From: Microplitis mediator
Lineage: Eukaryota > Arthropoda > Insecta > Hymenoptera > Braconidae
DNA: 64,000 nucleotides
Assembly (NCBI RefSeq): GCF_029852145.1
Contig: NC_079979.1
Coordinates: 3,024,501 to 3,088,500 of the forward strand
Reading direction: 5' to 3'
Under the pieces are notes generated by a model. The model saw nothing but the letters and a program-made list of their open reading frames with translations. It was not told where the DNA came from and did no database searches. How positions within the stretch are numbered: position 1 is the first letter of the stretch; each line of letters starts with the position of its first letter. This document shows positions 58,701 to 64,000 of this stretch, in pieces. The position numbers and the translations under genes were made by a program.

Positions 58701-61700
58701 GTGCAGTTTGAACTCATAACCACCTTTACAGATCCCACATAACCTTTAACTCATAAGCCCAAATAAAATAAATCACGAAACAAAAATTTCGTAAAAACTG
58801 TTTAGAAAAAAAATTGTGCATTCGATTGTGAGAAATTAATTTGTTTATAATAAAACACTTCTCAATTTTTAAGGACTGTTGTGTTACAATAATTGTGAAA
58901 AACCGTGGCACACTTTATGAGCGAACATAATTTGTTGACGTACCAACTTAAACTTTCAGACGGTAGAACAATACAAGAAACACATGGACTTGATAAAGGC
59001 ATGGGAACGTAGTTGGGACTGATGGAGCAATAAAGTGATTTAGTTCAGCTGGCGAGATGGTGGCAAGAAATAGATACTTTGTTATACAGAGCTTAGAGTC
59101 GAACTCTTGAGGATTAAGTTATACATAATGGATTTATTTAATTTTTTGTTGCTCTCCGTACTTTGACTTATAGCAATAAGTATTTTATTTTAAATGTAGA
59201 GAGAAAATGTTTGGACTTATGACAAAATATGACAATAAAATATAACAATATTTGAGTAAAATTTACCAAAAAAGTAAAATTTAGACTTTTTTTGGAATTT
59301 CCAAAGACTAGGTAAAACCCTCAAAAATAAACTCGAAGCGTGAAATGTAACGAAAAATACATTTATAATAGCATGAGCAAAAATTTAGGTTTAATAATAA
59401 TGAGATTTGTTATTTTCTTTTTTTTTTAGTGCAATCCGTATCATTTACAGCCATGTTGTGATAATAATTCATCATGCCAATTGAGAAATCCAGATAAGTA
59501 CTTTGTCTGCAAAGGAAAAGGTAACTTAGAGTTAACCGTAGACTCAATACCATCTTCGTGCCCTACTATATCAATGATATTCTCAAGCGTATTTTAACGT
59601 ATACATAAAAACATTTTCAAAATAGTGTGGAAAACGGTTGTCTCTACTGATTAGCAGCAAACCTTTTAATGTTTTCGATTTCTCTGAGCTGAAATTGATG
59701 TTTTTGAACTCTCTAAGCTTTTAAGTCTTAAACACAAAACTAGAAATAACTTTTTTGCTTTTAAATTTGTATTCGTCAAAATATTCGATAAAGGAAGAGC
59801 GTAACGGTAACTAATAGCATTTTAGGTGTGGGATCCTTTACAACAGTAGGACAATGGTCGTTTAGTAGCATTTTGAAGACCCATCTAGAGTTTATATATC
59901 ATGATGAAACCTACATCAATTAAGTTTATTATTTATTATTACTATCGAAAAAATAAATTTGATTATATACATTTATTCCTCTCGAAATATAGCGAAGTTG
60001 AAATCGTTCTGTATCAGTAATGAAGATTGCAGAGAAATTATGCGAGCTGTATGTTCATCAGACTACGAATGCATTTGTAAAGTAAATTATACCAGAATAA
60101 ATGATACATACTGTGCACCATCATTGGGAACATCGTGCTGGGGAGATGAAAAATGTGCAACTGATAATGCTGTTTGTGTTGATAATTTATGTCAGTGCAA
60201 ACGCAATCATGAAAAATTTGATGAGCAATGCTTGCCAAGTGAGTAGATCAGTTTCAAATACTATTCAAATAAATGTGAATGTTCGTTAATGTAAATCAAA
60301 TTCGATCCGAATATTTTGTAACAATATTTTTGATATGACAAATAGAAGACTGAGCTTGATCAGAAGAATAGTATAAATCAATGGAGCGTAATCGTTGACT
60401 ATGCAAGATAATTTCTTATCGAAATTCACAGTACTACCCCGTTGGATCTGAAATAACGGGTTTCAAATGAACTTAAAAATAACAATTTTTCCAAATTTTC
60501 TCGGATAAATGATAGCATAATGAACTCAAATGTGTTGAAAATTATAATATCTTCGTTTTTATGGTCTTTTTCGATCACCACATGATATCATACAATTCGT
60601 TCTTCAGTTAAAGTAAAACAACCGACAAAAATCGAAAAAAACCTCTTTTTTAACATTTTTCTCGGAGATTCTATATATAAATGAATTGGTGTTAGTCGAA
60701 AGTCATTGAATGCTTTATTTTAATAATTGACATTGATTTCTATCTGACGACATTGATTTGTATTACATTATCTTGAATAATAATTCTAAGAACGCTTGTT
60801 TATTAAGTCTTTTGGATGTCTTGATTTTTCCAAGTTCAATATAAAACGTACCGTTTCCAAGTTTGAAAACACCAATAAAATCAAAGATATCAGCAATCTA
60901 AAAATATTAAAATTACGTTTTTAAGCTTTTTGAGCTCGAAAGCAGCGGGAAGTTTTGGGGTTAGCCCGCAGGATTACCGATTTACAAATTTTTTTTTAAT
61001 TTTACATTTTCCGATTAGATGATTATTCTTTATTTAACGATTGCAGTGATGATTGGTTCTCCTTGTGAAAGCGATGAAATCTGTAAGAAAGTGAAATTTT
61101 CAAAATGTTCTCGGCAAAAATTCTGTATCTGTTCATTGAATACAATAGCTATACGCAGGACATTATGCTTACCATTATTACCACTACTGAATGAACCTTG
61201 TCAATTGAACTACCATTGCAAAGTTAACAACTCAATATGTGTAAACAATACATGTCAATGCAGCTCTGAATACTTCCCTCGATCAAACAATGAATGTGAA
61301 TTCAGTAAGTTCATTTTAAATGGAATTACGATAGAAATTTTACTCAAACATGTCTCGAAGAGCTTTTATTTCTAACGATTAAAATAATACTAAATAGCAT
61401 GACACTATTAGATCACAAAGGAAATACCGTTTAGTTGTTTTTAAAATTTAAAACAACAACAATTATCATAGAATGCTTTTACCACATTACATGTGATTAT
61501 TTTTTTCTATTCATTTGATGCAGTACGTTTAGGTATGCCGTGTGAAAACATTTTATTTTGCGAAAGACACATTAATCATTCAACATGCTCTCAGTATAAA
61601 AAATGTGTATGCGACCATGATCGATACGTCATGAAAGACAATAAGTGTGTGGTCTTATTTAACGCAAGGTGCCAGACTGATGATACATGTACGACAGACA

Positions 61701-62778
61701 ATGCTATGTGCATTGATAATAAATGTCAATGTAAAACTAGTCATATTTATGATGGATCCAAATGTATTCCAAGTACGAAAATTAGTCAGTCATAATGCTA
61801 GTGATTAATCAATATTGCACTTGAATAAATGTCTATGTTAATTATTTCAGAGTATTTAAACGAAACTTGTCGTGCGAATACAGACTGTGATGCAATAAAA
61901 TTTACAATGTGCTCTGAGAATAACAAATGTGTTTGCAGACATAAATTCGTTCCAATGAATAAGTTCACCTGTACACCGACTGTAGGAGCATCCTGCACGG
62001 AAAACGTAGAATGTCAACCTGCTCGTTTGCTGTGTCTAGATAATAAATGTCAATACTATACTAATTTTTCTACTGTGTTAAATAGTAAACCTGTACAAGG
62101 TCAGTGCACGCTTTGTTATAAAAAAAGAAATAATAATTCGTTTTCAATAATCAATTATATTTAATTAATAAAGTTGCATTGGGAAGCCCATGCCAAATAA
62201 ATGCAGATTGTACGATATTAAATTCAAAGTGTGGTATTCATAAAAAATGTGTCTGTGGCGCTAATACTTTGGCTCTCAATGAATCAACTTGTGTGTCGAT
62301 TTTACATGGGTCCTGCTCGAATGATGATCAATGTTATCCTTTTCCAGTTCGTTGCTCGTATAATAAATGTCAATGTAATCAAGATTTTACATCAGTGTCT
62401 GCAAATCAATGCATTAAAAGTAAGTATAGTTTATCATTGTATTTAATGTTTAAAATTTCCATCATTTATCGTTAAATTTGAATTATTTCACTAGTTAATA
62501 TCTAAATATTTTATCTCACAGCAAATCTACTATATTCTTGTAGTAGTGACTTAGAGTGTAGTGACCTATGGCATTCACGTTGTTCAAATGATGGCAAATG
62601 TGTTTGTAGATCGAATAACATTGCAACAAATAATTCTACATGTCTACCCATTTTAGGTGGAAATTGTTGGAAAGACGATCAATGCACGACCGAAAATTCA
62701 GCTTGCATTGATTTTCGGTGTACGTGCAAGCCAAAATTCATTGCTGTTGCTAGAAATCAATGCGTATCTATTGATTAA
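55003..62778 (+). CDS. Gene B: secreted ICK-plus-EB-module protein, 8 exons, ~574 aa
   Basis: Eight exons: 55003-55131, 59430-59520, 59993-60238, 61047-61304, 61524-61772, 61851-62099, 62174-62419 and 62522-62778. Phase 0 after exon 1, phase 1 at all later joins, frame kept throughout. The product has a signal peptide, a six-cysteine ICK domain with the same C-x6-C-x7-CC-x5-C-x10-C spacing as gene A, and six EB-type modules. Exons 2, 3 and 5 have exactly the lengths of gene A exons 2, 3 and 4 (91, 246, 249 bp). Exon 4 (61047-61304) has no counterpart in gene A. Introns are 4298, 472, 808, 219, 78, 74 and 102 bp; the first is swollen by a broken LINE and a repeat. Oriented opposite to gene A, as the other half of an inverted duplication. 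Likely extracellular; function unknown. Confidence 0.85.
55421..56054 (-). repeat. CTTCCCGC repeat with long GT run, truncated, in gene B intron 1
   Basis: Starts TTAACTTCCCGCTGAGAAAA, then GGGAAGTTATTGGTTTCACC, as in the inner arm of the hairpin at 47990-49888. After the GT run it continues with ATGAATGAACCGATTTAGAT. It stops abruptly at the edge of the LINE fragment. Confidence 0.75.
55568..55757. repeat. (GT)n microsatellite
   Basis: About 95 GT units with rare GC interruptions. All frames over it (Cys-Val, His-Thr) are artefacts. Confidence 0.95.
56055..58750 (-). pseudogene. Second dead LINE (ORF1 plus endonuclease), in gene B intron 1
   Basis: Read on the minus strand from 58750 down. 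58250-58029 is a coiled-coil-like ORF1 segment (heptad-rich, LLRTMDSRRKEDKKELSNRL). 57702-57514 is the ORF1 C-terminal domain (NHDLTREEELVAKKLREV). 57286-56804 is the endonuclease, with DFNVR in place of the GDFN block. 56707-56321 is the region between endonuclease and polymerase, with PWFSEEC. At 56140-56060 the start of reverse transcriptase appears (GKASGSDGIL) and is cut off. Several stops and frameshifts separate the pieces. The element differs from the LINE at 50277-53090 and is inverted relative to it. Its presence makes intron 1 of gene B about 60 times longer than that of gene A. Confidence 0.8.
58445..58493. repeat. Three tandem copies of a 15-bp unit
   Basis: TGTTAGTTGGCCGTA-type unit repeated three times within the 5' part of the second LINE. 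Confidence 0.8.
58752..59429. other. 3' part of gene B intron 1
   Basis: AT-rich intron sequence; nothing else recognised. It ends in a good pyrimidine tract before exon 2. Confidence 0.45.
59430..59520 (+). CDS. Gene B exon 2: ICK-type domain
   Basis: 91 bp after acceptor TTTTTTTTTAG. Opens CNPYHLQPCC (gene A: CNPHLLQPCC). Donor AAAAG|GTAACT, phase 1. Reading through the donor gives a stop at 59595-59597, about 25 codons further. Confidence 0.8.
59993..60238 (+). CDS. Gene B exon 3: EB module 1
   Basis: 246 bp, phase 1-1, acceptor ATATAG and donor GTGAGT, 12 cysteines. Matches gene A exon 3 (shared INDTYCAPSLG and GDEKCATDNAVC-like residues). Confidence 0.85.
60905..60998 (-). repeat. CTTCCCGC repeat, partial copy in gene B intron 3
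   Basis: TTTTTGAGCTCGAAAGCAGC, then GGGAAGTTTTGGGGTTAGCC and CGCAGGATTACCGATTT with a T run: the GC-rich end of the family in reverse orientation. Confidence 0.65.
61047..61304 (+). CDS. Gene B exon 4: EB module found only in this gene
   Basis: 258 bp, phase 1-1, acceptor GATTGCAG and donor GTAAGT, 12 cysteines. Its start (MIGSPC) resembles that of module GSPC in exon 7. The matching place in gene A (8833-9236) holds no such exon. Confidence 0.8.
61524..61772 (+). CDS. Gene B exon 5: EB module
   Basis: 249 bp, phase 1-1, acceptor GATGCAG and donor GTACGA, 12 cysteines. Counterpart of gene A exon 4. Confidence 0.85.
61851..62099 (+). CDS. Gene B exon 6: EB module, ten cysteines
   Basis: 249 bp, phase 1-1, acceptor TTTCAG and donor GTCAGT. 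Like gene A exon 5 it lacks the last two cysteines (KCQYY where others have KCQC). Confidence 0.85.
62174..62419 (+). CDS. Gene B exon 7: EB module
   Basis: 246 bp, phase 1-1, acceptor ATAAAG and donor GTAAGT, 12 cysteines. Opens ALGSPC like gene A exon 6. Confidence 0.85.
62522..62778 (+). CDS. Gene B exon 8: last EB module and stop
   Basis: 257 bp from acceptor TCTCACAG to TAA (62776-62778), 12 cysteines. Counterpart of gene A exon 7 (shared CSDLWHSRCSNDGKC-like block). This exon had been missed as an open frame because it lacks an internal Met. Confidence 0.85.
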
Positions 62779-63240
62779 TTGATTGAATGTTGAACCAGAA
62801 ATTAATTGCAGCATTTTTATGGAACATGAGTAATCAAATCTTCACAGAAAAATATTAATAATCAATTGTTTTTCATTTATAGTTTTAATGTTGTGATCGT
62901 TTCAGTGTCAAGTCATATCCATTTATGTGTTATCGTTCTTGTTACTTCTCACAATGTTTATAACATTTACCATCAGACGATTCCTATTGCAGACATTTCA
63001 TAGGTTCCAATAGGAATTCCATTAATGTAGACCTAAGGGGTATTGTCTAGACCCTTACACGTTTATAACTATTACAAAACAGTAAAAATGACTTTGTTTA
63101 TTTATATCTATTTATTCCAATCCAATTTAACATAAAAATAATACAGAAGACAGAAGTTGTGGATATTTGAGTGTTTTTGAAAAGGGGACAGATGTTTCCC
63201 TGTATGCGTTAAGGCAAACATTTTCCAATGCATCACAATA
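62779..63240. other. Region downstream of gene B
   Basis: 3' untranslated region and spacer; no further cysteine-rich exon was found. Confidence 0.4.
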
Positions 63241-63244
63241 ACGG

Positions 63245-63875
63245 TTATCGGAAAAAATAGCCCCGAAAAATCGACCCGACAAGTCAATTTTTCAGCTGAC
63301 TACTAGTTTCGTGTGAAACTTCAAACTCGGCTTCACAATTTGATGGTATCATGTCTTTCAATGTCTGTCAATTCACTTGTTAATTTCTTTCATGAAACAA
63401 GAACAGCTTCAAGGTGTCCAGGGGCGAAGCTCTGGTGGGGTCCAGAGAGAAAACTTTGGTAGGGCCCAAGAGCAACGCCCCGGTGAGGGTTGGTAGGCGA
63501 ACCCCACTAGATAAATATAACAAGTATCATTATTTTGCAAAGGCAACAACATATAAGAAAAAAGGATTTCTTCTATTAATTTGTAATTGTTATATGTTTA
63601 AAATATCACTGTTTTTAAGGATGAATTTGAGGTTGATATTGTGAAAATTCGGATTCGATGAAATCCAGGAAAAATGATTGTTCTGATTGATAGAAAAAAA
63701 AATCACGGTTCTATTGAAATATTTTTTCCTTTGAATCTAAGTATCAAAGATAATAGAGAAAAATTATTAGCCGAATAAAAAACATCAGATGCTTGTATCC
63801 GTTTGTTTTTTCTGATCTATTTTCTCCGAGTCTATTTATTCCAGGTCTATTTGTCCCAAGTCTATTTTTTCCGGC
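63245..63875 (+). repeat. Dispersed element with GGAAAAAATAG / GTCTATTTTTTCC ends, copy 2
   Basis: Closely resembles 7640-8158: GGAAAAAATAGCCCCGAAAA at the left, the shared TTCAGCTGACTAC and CAATTCACTTGTTAATTT blocks, CGGTTCTATTGAAAT, and an inverted array of TCTATTTTTTCC words at the right. It is in the same orientation as that copy, so it arrived separately from the inverted gene duplication or was moved. The frame 63414-63644 lies inside and is not a gene. Confidence 0.7.
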
Positions 63876-64000
63876 ACCTCACAATAAAATACCATAACAT
63901 TTATTTTAAAAACACAATTTATAAGAGAAAACACGGTATATCAAAAAGAGAAACTTACCTATAATACTAAATATTATAAAATTCAACAAAACAATTACGT
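63876..64000. other. Window edge
   Basis: AT-rich. A minus-strand donor-like TATAGGTAAGTTTC lies at about 63952-63965, which could belong to a gene beyond the window, but no coding sequence is visible. Confidence 0.25.

Noticed and set aside
59430..59597. Separate one-exon gene for the gene B knot domain
   Set aside because: A splice acceptor directly precedes it, it has no signal peptide of its own, and its partner exon at 55003-55131 matches gene A exon 1 in end position and phase.

Overview
This window is AT-rich eukaryotic DNA with short GT-AG introns, secreted cysteine-rich proteins, BEL/Pao, non-LTR and tyrosine-recombinase transposon remains, and a very high load of dispersed hairpin repeats. 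It looks like an insect. A parasitoid wasp is my best guess from the gene types and repeat style, but nothing here proves the taxon. Most long reading frames come from microsatellites or shadows of repeats.

Four real genes can be assembled by hand from splice sites and reading phase. Gene A (minus strand, 10172 to 5058, 7 exons, about 481 aa) and gene B (plus strand, 55003 to 62778, 8 exons, about 574 aa) encode the same architecture: a signal peptide, a six-cysteine domain with the inhibitor-cystine-knot (ICK) spacing C-C-CC-C-C, then five (A) or six (B) EB-type cysteine modules. Each module is one exon bounded by phase-1 introns; the last one carries the stop. Two short genes (plus 34996-36543 and minus 44901-44284; 73 and 68 aa) encode stand-alone secreted ICK peptides with identical spacing. 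In all four genes a phase-0 intron lies directly before the codon of the second knot cysteine.

The order A(-), ICK1(+), ICK2(-), B(+) is an inverted duplication of one divergent two-gene unit, with its axis near 40 kb. Close to the axis lies a decayed tyrosine-recombinase (Crypton-like) gene flanked by inverted repeats of about 46 bp (38392-40536).

Layout: 1-5.0 kb, LTR-like fragments and decayed coding-like DNA. 5.1-10.2 kb, gene A, with repeats in its introns. 10.3-14.1 kb, non-coding. 14.1-17.2 kb, BEL/Pao pol end, probable 3' LTR and a second LTR plus primer-binding site. 17.5-34.3 kb, non-coding with long hairpins and arrays of short palindromic words. 35.0-36.5 kb, ICK1. 36.8-40.5 kb, tyrosine-recombinase element and relatives. 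40.5-44.2 kb, non-coding. 44.3-44.9 kb, ICK2. 45.3-54.6 kb, hairpin repeats, a dead Jockey-like LINE and microsatellites. 55.0-62.8 kb, gene B, whose first intron holds a second dead LINE. 62.8-64 kb, a dispersed repeat also present inside gene A.
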